From Dunaliella salina (Eukaryota > Chlorophyta > Chlorophyceae > Chlamydomonadales > Dunaliellaceae): a stretch of 12,536 nt of DNA. The position numbers were made by a program, and so were the translations under genes. The DNA lies in assembly GCA_002284615.2 (NCBI GenBank), contig MU070900.1, positions 1-12,536 on the forward strand. The letters run 5' to 3'. The notes beneath the pieces are model-generated. The model was given only the letters and a program-made list of their open reading frames with translations. It ran no database searches and had not been told where the DNA came from. Positions 1 through 8,014 of this stretch are shown piece after piece. Every line of letters starts with the position of its first letter. Position 1 is the stretch's first letter.

Positions 1-100
1 CACAAGCACAGCTGTCACAAGTGCTCATCACAAGCACAGCTGTCACAAGTGCTCATCACAAGCACAGCTGTCACAAGTGCTCATCACAAGCACAGATGTC
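1..100. repeat. 28-bp tandem repeat array, cut by the window edge
   Basis: Three identical 28-bp units start at 1, 29 and 57, followed by 16 bases of a fourth (85-100) with one change (agctgt to agatgt). Each unit carries AGCAC and GTGCT, which can pair as a 5-bp stem around an 11-base loop, plus a CAGCTG palindrome. Units are head to tail without spacers, so this is a minisatellite and not a CRISPR. The array probably continues left of the window. Function unknown. Confidence 0.95.
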
Positions 101-578
101 GACCTCGCCCCCATTTCATAATTTGAGTCTCCTTAATTATGTGAAGTAACATCATGCGGAGGGATGCGCCATGTTCAGAGTTGCGAGAGCTCCGGCCATC
201 ACCTTCGTTTCTTGGCAGAGTCAGAGGCAGAACTCTGCTTCCATGTGACCGTTTTTTTTGTTTCTTCTATACTTAATAGCCTGGGAACTGCGTTTTCTGC
301 ATCGCATTCGTGTCGAAGACTTTTCTGTTCATTCATACGTGCAGTGTTTTTTTCAGTTATACAGATGTGTATGATGTCATGTTCGACAGAGTGTAGAAAC
401 CAACTGCACATGTGGATGCCATTCTATTTCTCTCTGTGTGCTACATATGAATAGCATTACGGAAATTTCCTTTCCTTTGCTTCGAATGCATCTTTGTGTT
501 TTCTTTGCTCTAAGCATCAGCACCAAGTACTTGGTCAACGCTGCATTTCCTCCATACAAGAGTCATCATGGATGACTT

Positions 579-581
<3 letters not shown>
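101..581. other. no recognisable gene
   Basis: Mixed-composition sequence with scattered T runs. Open frames of 60 to 96 codons exist on both strands, but they overlap, show no recognisable motif and look like chance. I see no RNA gene or repeat here. Confidence 0.6.
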
Positions 582-852
<271 letters not shown>

Positions 853-1169
853 AATATATTTAAGTATACATTTTCCACATTTCTTTCCTTCATGCCATCC
901 GCCTCCAGCTTCTCTGGGCACGTGCAAGTGATGAGGCAGCATCTCTGGTCAGGAATGAATTGAGTGGGGTCCATGGTTTGATTGCCTTCTTGTAACAAAC
1001 AATGCTGAATGAGTTGAGCTACTGCAAAGCATGTTACAAGAAGCGCAATAAAACCTTTCGCCTTTGACTCAAATGTAACAGTAATCAGGAACAGTTTAAT
1101 AAACGGCTTCACTCCAGGCCCCTTTTCCACAATGTCTGCCTCATGGGCCATTTTCTAGAAGTTGTTTTG
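853..1169. other. no recognisable gene
   Basis: A minus-strand open frame of 213 codons runs through here, but about a third of it is translated microsatellite and the remainder (about residues 1-100) matches nothing I recognise. I do not call it a gene. No RNA or repeat is seen. Confidence 0.5.
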
Positions 1170-1317
1170 GATGAAGTGTCGCATACACCCAGCGTCCTCT
1201 CCGGTGTCCACTTTTCTTTCTCAGGTTCTCGCCTTACTCAGAAAGACCGTGGCCTTACTCAGAAGAACTCTTCAATGAAGCTTCTCATACACCCAGTGGC
1301 CTCTCAGGTGTCCACTT
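1170..1317. repeat. direct duplication, about 44 bp, period about 104
   Basis: The 44 bases at 1170-1213 recur at 1274-1317 with about seven substitutions. Both contain catacacccag and end in ggtgtccactt. Between them a smaller repeat, ccttactcagaa, occurs at 1232 and 1253. This is consistent with an old local tandem duplication. No coding meaning is evident. Confidence 0.8.
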
Positions 1318-1458
1318 ATGAGCTGTGTGTATGATACCTGCAGTACACGCTCACTGCAGCTCTTAAACACACCCTCGCATCAGCTGCTCTTTGATTCTGT
1401 TCCCCTCTTCGCACGCCTACATCCTTGTACTCTTGCGTCCCATGTCTCAATCCTTATA

Positions 1459-1732
1459 GTCAGGCTGGGCATGCTAGGCAAAAATAGAGGGGGATAATGA
1501 AGCAGGCGGATCCCCGCCTTTTTTGTATGCAGGATAGTCTGGGGTGACTTTTCTGGCACTTCTGCATGAAAAAAAAGTGGGGATGAGGTGTTGCATGTGA
1601 GCCAGGGGGCTTGTTTTGAGGCATTTTAGGCCAAAATTGGCCATTCCCTGCGAATTGGGTGCCATGATGCATGTCTTGACCCGATTTGGCCCCATTTTGT
1701 GGCTCCCAGGTACTTTTTATGTCAAGCCTGAC
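1459..1732. mobile_element. possible MITE-like element with short terminal inverted repeats
   Basis: The left end gtcaggctgggcat (1459-1472) matches the reverse complement of the right end (1719-1732, atgtcaagcctgac) at 12 of 14 positions, bounding about 274 bp. An internal perfect short palindrome, ggccaa-aa-ttggcc, lies at 1630-1643. No transposase is encoded. I could not find a convincing target-site duplication, so a chance inverted repeat remains possible. A minus-strand open frame (1460-1888) crosses it but looks non-coding. Confidence 0.35.
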
Positions 1733-2749
1733 CCATCGGAGTGCAAAAACGGGGGGGTAAAAATTGGCTTCAAAGCACTTAGAGCATGAGCCCGTCTGCG
1801 AGGCAAAAGTGGTGCAAAACTGGAAAGCACGCATGCACAGCACCTGGCCACATTCTGAGAATGCAGTCTTGTTCAGTATGTTCTTCAAGTACGCCCTGCC
1901 AAGTTCGCGGGCCCAAATGTGGGTGTGTGCGCACCTGGGGCTTGATCAAGGCTGGGAGCTGTCTTGACAAAGGGTCTTGGCACAGTGCAGCAAATTCACT
2001 TTTGATGCAGCAGATGAGCTTGTCGGGAATTTAACAAATTAATTTATGAAATAGGTCGCTCAAGTCGGCTCACCAATACATTTACGCATTGCAAAGCCTT
2101 GGTTTCTCGCCATTTCCCTGCCAACATTGGGTGAAATTCTGGACCCCCGTCCCAGCCCCCTGGACCCCCCAGGATATGTTCCTGATGAAACGCTGAACCA
2201 TCGCTATAGGTCAGGTAAGCCGGGGGAGGGCTTCCTGAGGACCCCATTCTGGCAGGCCTTTGACTGACTCCTGGCCCCGCCCCTTGGGCCCCCCTGGCTC
2301 AAACTAGGTGTGCAGGGTTGCTTGGCTGTCCTCAGGGTGAGGTCCTGCATGCTCAGAAGTGGGAGTAGCTGTTGCTTCATTATCTCAAACATGCTTGCCC
2401 AGCCTGACTTATAGTAAGGGTTGGGCACCTGTCTCAGGAAGCCTTGGCAAGCACGAGACTCGCAGAGGCTGGGAGGGCCTGATTGGCAGAACAAAGGGAG
2501 GAAATGTGGTGGGCATCACCAAATATCCAAGCAAGAGACTAGGCGAGCTTGACACTCGGCGAGCCTCTCGGAGTCTATTATAGATATTGGTGACGCTATT
2601 TACCCATGGCAACTTACAATTCTTTCATTTGTGCTTACATCCTTAATACATCTCACGCCTACCACGTTGCATTGCATTTTCCATGCCTACGTCCTTGCCA
2701 GATCCCTCCTCCTCATCCATGCCTACATCCGCACCCCCCCATACCCGCT
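1733..2749. other. no recognisable gene
   Basis: Low-information sequence with C-rich and G-rich patches (for example 2144-2170 and 2270-2300). Open frames of 63 to 96 codons on both strands overlap one another and carry no recognisable domain. No structural RNA or clear repeat is seen. Confidence 0.55.
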
Positions 2750-3584
2750 TAACTCGCAGCCATGACTGCATGATCTCACATGGTGGCTAGTGCCTATTTT
2801 CTGAGCTTCCATGTTTCCCTGCTTCCTCGTCCCTGCCATGCCGTTCTGGTGGTCCAGCTTTGATGCACACACAGATCTCTGGAACACGACTCTGGTCCTA
2901 GCGTCGCTCACCAAGGTGGGCAAGCCAACTCCCGCATGCACACTGACGTCCCCCAGACACCATACCTCCATCCTGCAACATGCTCCACTCACATCCATGG
3001 CCATATGACCCCCTGCATGGTGGCCAGCACTCAGATTCTCGAATTTCCCCTGCTCCCTCATCTCCTCCATGCCCCCCTCCTGCATGCCTGCTTCGCTCGC
3101 AGCCGCGACCGAATCACCCCCCCAAAATGGTGGCCAACACCCTCCAGCCCTTGGCGCACCTCAACCTGCACCCCAACCGCTGCTTTGTGCTCAGCCTGCT
3201 ACTATCTTTACTGCCGGCACCTGTGCACTCAGGCTCACCTATTTTTCCTGCCCCCTCATCCCCTCCATGCCCTCCTCCTGCATGCCTGCTTCACACTACA
3301 ACTGCATGACCCCCCACATGGTGGCCAGCATCCTCCTCTCCTTGGCACGCCTCAATTTGCCCCCCAACCACCGCTTTGTGCACAGCCTGCTACTGTCATA
3401 ACGTCCTGCACTTGTGCACAGATTTTTTAATTTCCCCTCCCTTCAACCCCTCCATGCCTCCCCCTCGCGTACCTGCTTTACTGGCAGCCGTGTCCGCATG
3501 ACCCCCCGCATGGTGGCCAGCACCTGTGCACTTAAATTTTCCAATTTCCCTCATCCCCTTCTTGCATGCCTGCTTCACTCGCAG
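2750..3584 (+). repeat. decayed tandem copies of a helical-repeat exon
   Basis: Variants of the sequence around atgaccccccgcatggtgg recur at about 2770 (weak), 3004, 3115, 3304, 3496 and 3595. Long units of about 190 bp (from about 3115, 3304 and 3595) contain an exon-like core followed by a C/T-rich, intron-like stretch with ctcatcccc and catgcctgcttc. Shorter units of about 100 bp (about 3004 and 3496) lose the core after gtggccagcac. The copy at 3115 has a one-base insertion that shifts the frame. The copy at 3304 reads MTPHMVASILLSLARLNL and then hits TAA after HSLLLS. This looks like segmental duplication of an exon with its flanking intron, followed by decay. Confidence 0.7.
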
Positions 3585-3900
3585 CCGCGACCGGATGACC
3601 CCCCGCATGGTGGCCAATATCCTCCTCTCCTTGGCGCGCCTCAACCTGCGTCCAAACCGTCGCTTTGTGCACAGCCTGCTACTAGCGTTACGTGTGCGCC
3701 TGGTGTCGACCGCTGGGGGGGCAGACACTGTGCAGCTGGGCATGGCTTTGCCTGTGCTGAAACATGGCCTGCCTGCTGAAATGGTGCCTGAGTTCCAGCG
3801 CTTGATAGATGTCAAACTGCCCAGGCTGCGGAACCCAGTGGCAAGGGGGGTTGCATGTAAGGGGTGGGCAAGCTTGGGGTTGCGTGTAGAGGAGACATAG
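3585..3900 (+). CDS. exon of a helical-repeat (OPR-like) protein, partial
   Basis: This is the only copy in the array that stays open for its full length. A good splice acceptor (ctgcttcactcgcag, ending at 3584) precedes it. It starts RDRMTPRMVANILLSLARLN (the first base completes a split codon), continues through PNRRFVHSLLLALR and then QLGMALPVLKHGLPAEMVPE, and meets TAG at 3898-3900, unless a donor near 3850 is used first. The pattern of hydrophobic helices, with M-V-A-N-x-L-x-x-L-A-R-L and a Pro about 16 residues after the first, resembles octotricopeptide (OPR) or FASTK-like repeats of chloroplast RNA-binding proteins in green algae. That assignment is by pattern only. No start codon or RAP domain lies in the window, so it may be an internal or pseudogene exon. 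Confidence 0.4.
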
Positions 3901-4151
3901 AGGGGGGGGGGAAATGATCATGAGGGCAGTGTGTCCGAAAGAACGGCTTTTTGAGGTGGTGTGAACAACAGGGCTGTTCATCCGTGCATGGTCTTCAGAG
4001 CAAGCAACCTTGCTTTCGATAGGCTGCATTGTTTGCAACACGTCTGACAGATGTCTGGTAGGAGGAAGCTGCCTGTCTGGTTTGGGAACAGCGGCATTGC
4101 CCTGCCAGGATTTTGTACGCCATTTTCAGGCTGATCTAATTTTTCTTTGCC

Positions 4152-4317
4152 TCCACCAGAACTAGCCGCGTGAGGCAATCCCATGAACTCTGTGCAAATG
4201 AACGCCATGTGCACCTAACAGAAATCAAGTTCTGCGAAGACGCAAGGCCAGAGCATCAGTTGCACGCAGCAAAACAGCAGCATGCAGGCCTTTGTAAACT
4301 TATTAATGCTAAAGCTG
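4152..4317 (+). pseudogene. D0 restriction-like endonuclease, first part
   Basis: The frame starting near 4152 reads RTSRVRQSHELCANERHVHL, then TEIKFCEDARPEHQL, ending KLINAKA at the D1 insertion point. The E-x-K pair (TEIK) fits the second half of a PD-(D/E)XK nuclease active site, and the PD half lies upstream of the truncation. The matching stretch of D1 differs at only a few residues (T/I, F/S, A/T, H/N, G/D), so the two copies belong to the same family. It continues in phase at 7545. Confidence 0.75.
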
Positions 4318-4415
4318 AAAAGGAAAAAGAAAAGAAAAACTACGTAGGCAGAGAAAATCTCCCTACATCATTTAAGGAGACACATTGGCTCAAAAAAGAG
4401 CCGTGTGCCCCCTCC
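4318..4415 (-). other. D1 structured 3' UTR and pyrimidine tail
   Basis: In + coordinates, caca (4381-4384) plus ggctc (4387-4391) pair with gagcc (4398-4402) plus tgtg (4404-4407), giving a 9-bp stem around aaaaaa. Closer to the end, a small gaga/tctc hairpin is followed by the palindrome ctacgtag and then a sense-strand T/C tail. The same layout occurs in D0 and D4. In LINEs with stringent 3' recognition such structures are bound by the RT; that role is inferred here. Confidence 0.7.
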
Positions 4416-4650
4416 ACCGCAAGGTATGAATAAGAGAATGCTCATGTGGATCTGGAGGGTTACTAGAAGCATCTGGCTCTTGAGCCTGGCTGTGGGAAGC
4501 ATTCTTGTTTTCAGTAACACGGCGGATGGTGACTAGTTTGTGGGCATATTGAAAAGAATGGGCATATAGTTGTTGGGCAAGCTTCGCGGCACGCTGGTGA
4601 TCCAATCCTAGATGTTTGAATTGCTTCAGAATATGCTCGGTATAAATAGT
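4390..4650 (-). pseudogene. D1 endonuclease C-terminus, separated by R
   Basis: The sense frame resumes at 4650 with TIYTEHILKQFKHLGLDHQR, then AQQLYAHSFQYAHKLV and SSNPPDPH, closely matching D0. Counting codons, this continues the frame that ended GVGG at 6207, so excising R restores one protein. The stop that D0 has after PDPH is a GAG codon here (4441-4443), so the frame runs on about 17 codons into the 3' UTR hairpin and ends at TGA (4390-4392). That stop loss is a sign of decay. Confidence 0.75.
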
Positions 4651-4660
4651 TCCACCTACA
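4651..4660. repeat. target-site duplication of R, left copy
   Basis: tccacctaca here is identical to 6207-6216. Flanking bases differ on both outer sides (t and a before, a and c after), so the match is exactly 10 bp. D0 has ttccaccaacaccc (on the complementary strand) at the uninterrupted site. Confidence 0.88.
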
Positions 4661-4694
4661 AGGTTTACAAGGTTTACAAGGATCAGGCCTTCAG

Positions 4695-5519
4695 TCAAGA
4701 AGTGCGAATGCTAGCCTGCCCATAAAAGGCGATTGATTCATGAAGGAAAAATGGAAGTTTATTGTTGTTCTGATCTAAAAAAGCAGACACATCATGAGAT
4801 CCTGCCTGTGAGAACAAGGGAGCATATTTCCTGCGGAGAGAGACCTCCTGGGGATGTGTGCAATGAAACAGGACATGTTGTTCATCCTGGACATTATCAT
4901 CAGCCTCACAAAGGTCACAGTTTGGGGAAGACCTGTGATTCCAAGTTGCTGTCTCATAACGAAGGGTGTGGACACGAAGTCTAAGTCAAGCCACGTTGCG
5001 AATGACATCATGGGGGAGGTCAAGGAACATGTATTTGGGGAGACTGTAGGAAGAATGCCCAACCAAGGCCCTTTTTGTAGGAGGAGCGCACCACTAGTGA
5101 TAGGTCAAGCGTTTACTTTTGCGCTCTCTTGGGTGTGTGTTGGAAAAAGGCGCCCAATATTGTAGATGCCTGGTCCTGAGGTCCAAGACAAAACGACTGA
5201 GATCAATGGACTCACAATTCAGCAGCTTCTGTTTGAAGATGTGGGAGTGTGCCAAACCATCCATAGCTGACAGAATATGGGAGGACCAACAATCATCGGA
5301 CCTTGAGCTCAGCCGCATGTCAGCCTGCAAAATCTTTTTCATTGTCGAGCTGTTGCATCGGGTCAGAGAATTATAAAGACGCATTGCTGCTCGGAACCAG
5401 TTGAACTGTAAGGGCTCCAAACCACATTCTCGCATGATGCACCGAGAGGGAGTAGTGTCCCTGACCCCCAAAGTCCTTTTAAGCACTGTTAATAGCCACT
5501 TCTGTATGGGATTGTCCAT
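4695..5519 (-). pseudogene. R reverse transcriptase thumb and C-terminal zinc knuckle
   Basis: This is in a different frame from the upstream RT block, which indicates a frameshift near 5500-5520. It begins MDNPIQKWLLTVLKRTLGVR, a conserved post-RT segment of plant and algal LINEs, followed by LEPLQFNWFRAAMRLYNSL. A TAG at 5094-5096 and a TGA at 4986-4988 (probably from a Trp codon in VAWLRLRVHTLR) interrupt it. Then comes a CX2CX10HX4C knuckle (CDLC...QDEQHVLFHC, about 4840-4900) and the end FLHESIAFYGQASIRTS with a stop at 4695-4697. Such C-terminal knuckles are typical of L1-like elements and help in RNA or DNA binding. Confidence 0.82.
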
Positions 5520-6206
5520 CTTTGTCTTAGGTAAGGGGTAGCCCAGATCTGACTTGCATACATGCCATCAGGAATTGCATACGTCTTGAGGAGCCAAATC
5601 TGGGCGTGTAATCTGTTGGCAAGGTCGTGCTCCTGAACAAACTTTTTTACTCGGAAAGTACCCGCTGTGAATGGTCGCAACGCAGCATCAGCTGCAACAT
5701 CCAGGTTGATTGTTTTGTCAAAGACCAAGCCAAGATATTTGAAAGTATGTGTGTAGGGGAGCTGCGTACCATCAAAGTAAAGTGGGGGCAAGTTGTCGGA
5801 CCTGGAATTGAAGCACATCATCTCAGATTTAAGTGTGTTGACAGTCAGCGACTTCCTTCGAGCGTAGGCTCTCAATTTGTTGAGCATGGTCTGCACGTTG
5901 GTATGGTCATTGGACATGAGAGATAGGTCATCAGCGAACAGCAGGTGAGTCACCATGAAATAGGGAATAGCGGTGAGCGCCCCCTGCACCCCTTCAACCA
6001 GACAGTCAATGTCATTCAAGTAAATTGAAAACAGCAGGGGGGAGAGAGGGCACCCTTGTTTGACCCCAAAAGACGGTTGCACATTTGCTCTCTTGTCCCC
6101 ATCCAGGAGCGTGTACTCATCCTCATGGTATAAACCTTTCAGGATAGACACAATGTAGTGTGGCATCTGACAGTTGTGTAAATGTGCCCACAGCTTGCTC
6201 CTTAGA
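5489..6206 (-). pseudogene. R reverse transcriptase, partial
   Basis: The frame starts at the truncation (DLRSKLWAHLHNC) and carries recognisable LINE RT blocks: GVKQGCPLSPLLFSIYLND (about 6000-6060), HLLFADDLSLMSND with the catalytic F-A-D-D (about 5920-5950), LTVNTLKSEMMCFN and FKYLGLVFD (primer grip region, about 5740). The N-terminal fingers, including the first catalytic Asp, are missing. The frame is lost near 5500-5520: ATPYLRQ should continue into MDNPIQKWLL, which is in another frame. The enzyme would copy RNA into DNA at a nicked target; this copy is dead. Confidence 0.88.
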
Positions 6207-6216
6207 TCCACCTACA
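6207..6216. repeat. target-site duplication of R, right copy
   Basis: tccacctaca is identical to 4651-4660. It encodes part of the conserved VGG turn of D1, and the duplicate allows the frame to be rejoined once R is removed. Confidence 0.88.
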
Positions 6217-6936
6217 CCCAGGAGGATAGGATGAATTGTAACAGCTTTAGCATTGATAAGTTTACAAAGGTCTGCATGCTGCTGCTTTGCTGCGTTCAAC
6301 TGATGCTCTGGCCTTGTGTCTTCACAGGACTTTATTTCTATTAGGTGCACATGGCGTTCATTTGCACAAAGTTCATGGCGTTGCCTCAATCGACTAGTTC
6401 TGATGGTCCTCCGTGAGGAGCTGCGCAAAGCGTGATGGGAGTGGGTAGGAGAAACATCGTTAGAAGTATGTTTGGCATTAAGAGGGGTGATCAAAACAGC
6501 ATCTGGTCGACTGGAGTTGAGTCTTTTCCTCTCTGGAAGGTTACGAGGGAAGAAGTAAGCAGGTAAAGTTCTGTTTGAGGCATGTGTAGGGAGTTGGAGG
6601 TTGTGTTGAGCAAGCTTAAAATCACTCTCTATGTCTGTGTAGACCAGGCCTGCCCCTACAGGGCATTTGCTGAGGGCTTTTGTAATCATTCTGCCTGCGA
6701 TGTTATGGCGTTCAGTTCTCATGTTGGAGATGATATGATTTTGGCAGCCTGAGAGCATGTGNAGTGCGCTGTCCAAATGATGGCAGCCTGGGAGGGGACA
6801 AGATGGATCAGTTGACTCTTTGAAATGTACTGCATGTTTTTGGTGGTAGAGGGTGCCCGTGTGATACTGCAGGATGGTACGCTTCATGGGTACAGAGATG
6901 TTGGACATATTTCTGAAGGCATTGCTGATTTTTTAT
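6207..6936 (-). pseudogene. D1 zinc knuckle plus restriction-like endonuclease
   Basis: The sense frame reads MSNISVPMKRTILQYHTG (from 6908), then a CX4CX7HX4C knuckle (6744-6800: C-PLPG-C-HHLDSAL-H-MLSG-C). The single ambiguous base at 6762 falls in the third position of a Leu codon and is harmless. Further on, RPDAVLI (Asp codon 6501-6503) and, about 55 residues later, HLIEIKSCED (Glu 6336-6338, Lys 6330-6332) form a plausible PD...E-x-K nuclease centre. The order RNase H, knuckle, nuclease is what I recall for RandI/Dualen-like elements, and R2 has a related knuckle-nuclease tail. The frame reaches LLGVGG and then runs into R. Confidence 0.75.
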
Positions 6937-7540
6937 CTACTTTCAGTAATAAGTTTTGATAGTAAGAGTAGTAACCTGTTTTGGCATTGGCATATCCAAG
7001 CTTGTGTTTAGAATGCATGTGAGAATTGAGAGCATCTTGAAGATTGGGGAGATAGGTGAGCTTGTGGGTGGGTGGTGGACCCGGAAATGTGCCTGCAGCA
7101 TGTACTCTTTCTTCCTTGGCTAACCAGAAAATATTTGTAAATGGATTTCCACCAGAACCTGCACCAGGGATCTCGGTGTCTGCCACACAGTTCTGGGCTT
7201 GCTTTGCTTGATGCTTTGCAATGGCATCTGCACATTCATTTCCAGCAATGCCAGCATGGGACTTCACTTTGTAAATTCGAATTTTGATACTGAAGTCTCT
7301 AACGAGAGTTGAAACCACTTTAAGGCCGTCTTCTTGGATATGCCTCAGATGTCTTTCAGGATAGAGAAGCTGTTTACGTATTTGATTGAAAGAGGTGAGG
7401 CTGTCTAATGCAATATCTGCATGTTTGGTGATGATAGCAGCAGCAATTGCTGCTAATTCAGCTCTTGCGATGGTTTTAGTAATCCCGGCACCGTTTGGTT
7501 CTACAAAATTCTTGCTGTCAGTGGACGGGACAGTGGACGG
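6937..7540 (-). pseudogene. D1 RNase H domain, 5'-truncated
   Basis: The sense frame begins at the truncation (7540) with PSTVPSTDSKNFVEPNGAGI. It shows the RNase H hallmarks after the first strand: the Glu in RAELAAIAAA, the Asp in ALDSLTSFNQIRK, and KVKSHAGIAGNECADAIAK with its final Asp. The first catalytic Asp (usually in a TDGS-type motif) is lost by truncation, so the domain cannot be active. A linker with GNPFTNIFWLAKEE follows. RNase H in LINEs degrades template RNA after copying. The frame breaks near 6931-6937, in a run of six T's on the + strand; one extra base there would join it to KISNAFRNMSNISVPMKR and the zinc knuckle. Confidence 0.75.
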
Positions 7541-7789
7541 GCTGTTACAATTCACCTTATTCTCCTGGGTGTTGGTGGAACTATTTACACTAAGCATACC
7601 CTGAAGCATTTCGAACAGCTAGGACTTGATCACCATCGTGCCACAAAGTCTGCTCAACAGCTACATGCCCATTCTGTTCAATTTGCCTACAAACTAGTCT
7701 CCACACGCCACGCTATTGAAAACAAGAATACTTCCCACAGCCAGGTTCTAGAGCCAGGTGGTTCTAGTAACCCTCCAGATCCCCATTAG
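7541..7789 (+). pseudogene. D0 restriction-like endonuclease, C-terminal part and stop
   Basis: After the repeated gctg (7541-7544) the frame reads VTIHLILLGVGGTIYTKHTL and runs open for about 80 codons through LGLDHHRATKSAQQLHAHS to SSNPPDPH and TAG at 7787-7789. It has no internal stop and no ATG, as expected for the tail end of a split polyprotein. The conserved VGG-T-I-Y-T-x-H turn and the following helix match D1 at 4390-4650. In Dualen/RandI-like and R2-like elements the C-terminal endonuclease nicks target DNA to start reverse transcription. Here it is a fragment only. Confidence 0.75.
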
Positions 7790-7820
7790 TTTCTCTTTTT
7801 CATACCATTCTAGTGGAGGG

Positions 7821-7918
7821 GACTCACGGCTCGTTATGAGCCATGTGTCTCCTTTTCCTCAATTAATGTAAGCAGAGTTTCTCTGCCTACGTAGTTTTTC
7901 TTATTCCTTTTTTTTCCT
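7821..7918 (+). other. D0 structured 3' UTR and pyrimidine tail
   Basis: ggctc (7828-7832) pairs with gagcc (7838-7842) around gttat, extended by cac (7825-7827) with gtg (7845-7847). A second perfect hairpin, gcagag-ttt-ctctgc, lies at 7871-7885, followed directly by the tail palindrome ctacgtag (7887-7894) and a T-rich run to about 7918. The sense strand ends in T, not A, which is unusual for a LINE. Confidence 0.7.
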
Positions 7919-8014
7919 CGGTAAGGTAAGGTTACATTGCATAATCCGCCTACAAGGGCAGCTGAGTGGCAAGAGGCCGTAACCAGACTAGTCCAGGCTA
8001 AGAATTGAGAGCAG

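Larger units (their letters stand above)
4661..6206 (-). mobile_element. innermost LINE R, 5'-truncated, nested in D1
   Basis: R is a 1,546-bp non-LTR retrotransposon fragment on the - strand, flanked by the perfect 10-bp direct repeat tccacctaca (4651-4660 and 6207-6216). It begins mid reverse transcriptase and ends after a stop at 4695-4697 with about 34 bp of 3' UTR whose end repeats CCTTGTAAA (aaggtttac on the + strand, 4660-4680). It is unlike D: its C-terminus is a CX2CX10HX4C knuckle and it has no RNase H or endonuclease after the RT. It is the youngest of the three nested insertions. Confidence 0.88.
4318..7540 (-). mobile_element. middle retrotransposon D1 (same family as D0), split by R
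   Basis: D1 lies on the - strand. Its own sequence is 7540 to 6207 and then 4650 to 4318, about 1.67 kb once R (4661-6206) and one copy of the duplicated target are removed. In sense order it encodes a partial RNase H, a zinc knuckle and a PD-(D/E)XK-like endonuclease, followed by a 3' UTR and T-rich tail (4318-4340, A-rich on the + strand). It sits in D0 with gctg on both sides (4314-4317 and 7541-7544), which is either a 4-bp target duplication or chance. No reverse transcriptase of its own is left, because D1 is truncated within RNase H. Confidence 0.8.
4152..7920 (+). mobile_element. outer retrotransposon D0 (Dualen-like LINE 3' part), split by D1
   Basis: D0 is a 5'-truncated non-LTR retrotransposon on the + strand. 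Its own sequence is 4152-4317 plus 7541-7920, and everything between is a later insertion. The left piece ends inside the endonuclease domain at aatgctaaagctg and the right piece resumes at gctgttacaattcacc. Joined, these continue in one frame (...KLINAKA / VTIHLILLGVGG...). It ends with a stop at 7787-7789, a structured 3' UTR and a T-rich tail (about 7892-7918). The left limit is set by where similarity to D1 begins. I found no clear target-site duplication for D0 itself. Confidence 0.75.

Noticed and set aside
1..100. CRISPR array
   Set aside because: Units are contiguous with no spacers, and the window is eukaryotic.
2204..2494. 96-codon minus-strand frame
   Set aside because: No recognisable domain, overlapped by other frames of similar length, no start or splice context that stands out.
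5627..5926. 99-codon + strand open frame inside R
   Set aside because: It is the complement of the reverse transcriptase coding strand, with no independent motif.
7386..7604. + strand frame starting MKEVRLSNAISACLVM
   Set aside because: It is antisense to the D1 RNase H and crosses the D1/D0 junction, so it is a chance frame.
5489..7920. Twin-priming (5' inversion) as the cause of the opposite-strand halves of the D endonuclease
   Set aside because: It explains the right-hand junction but not the left one, where the order of the pieces is wrong for twin priming. Nested insertion explains both junctions and predicts the 10-bp duplication that is actually present.
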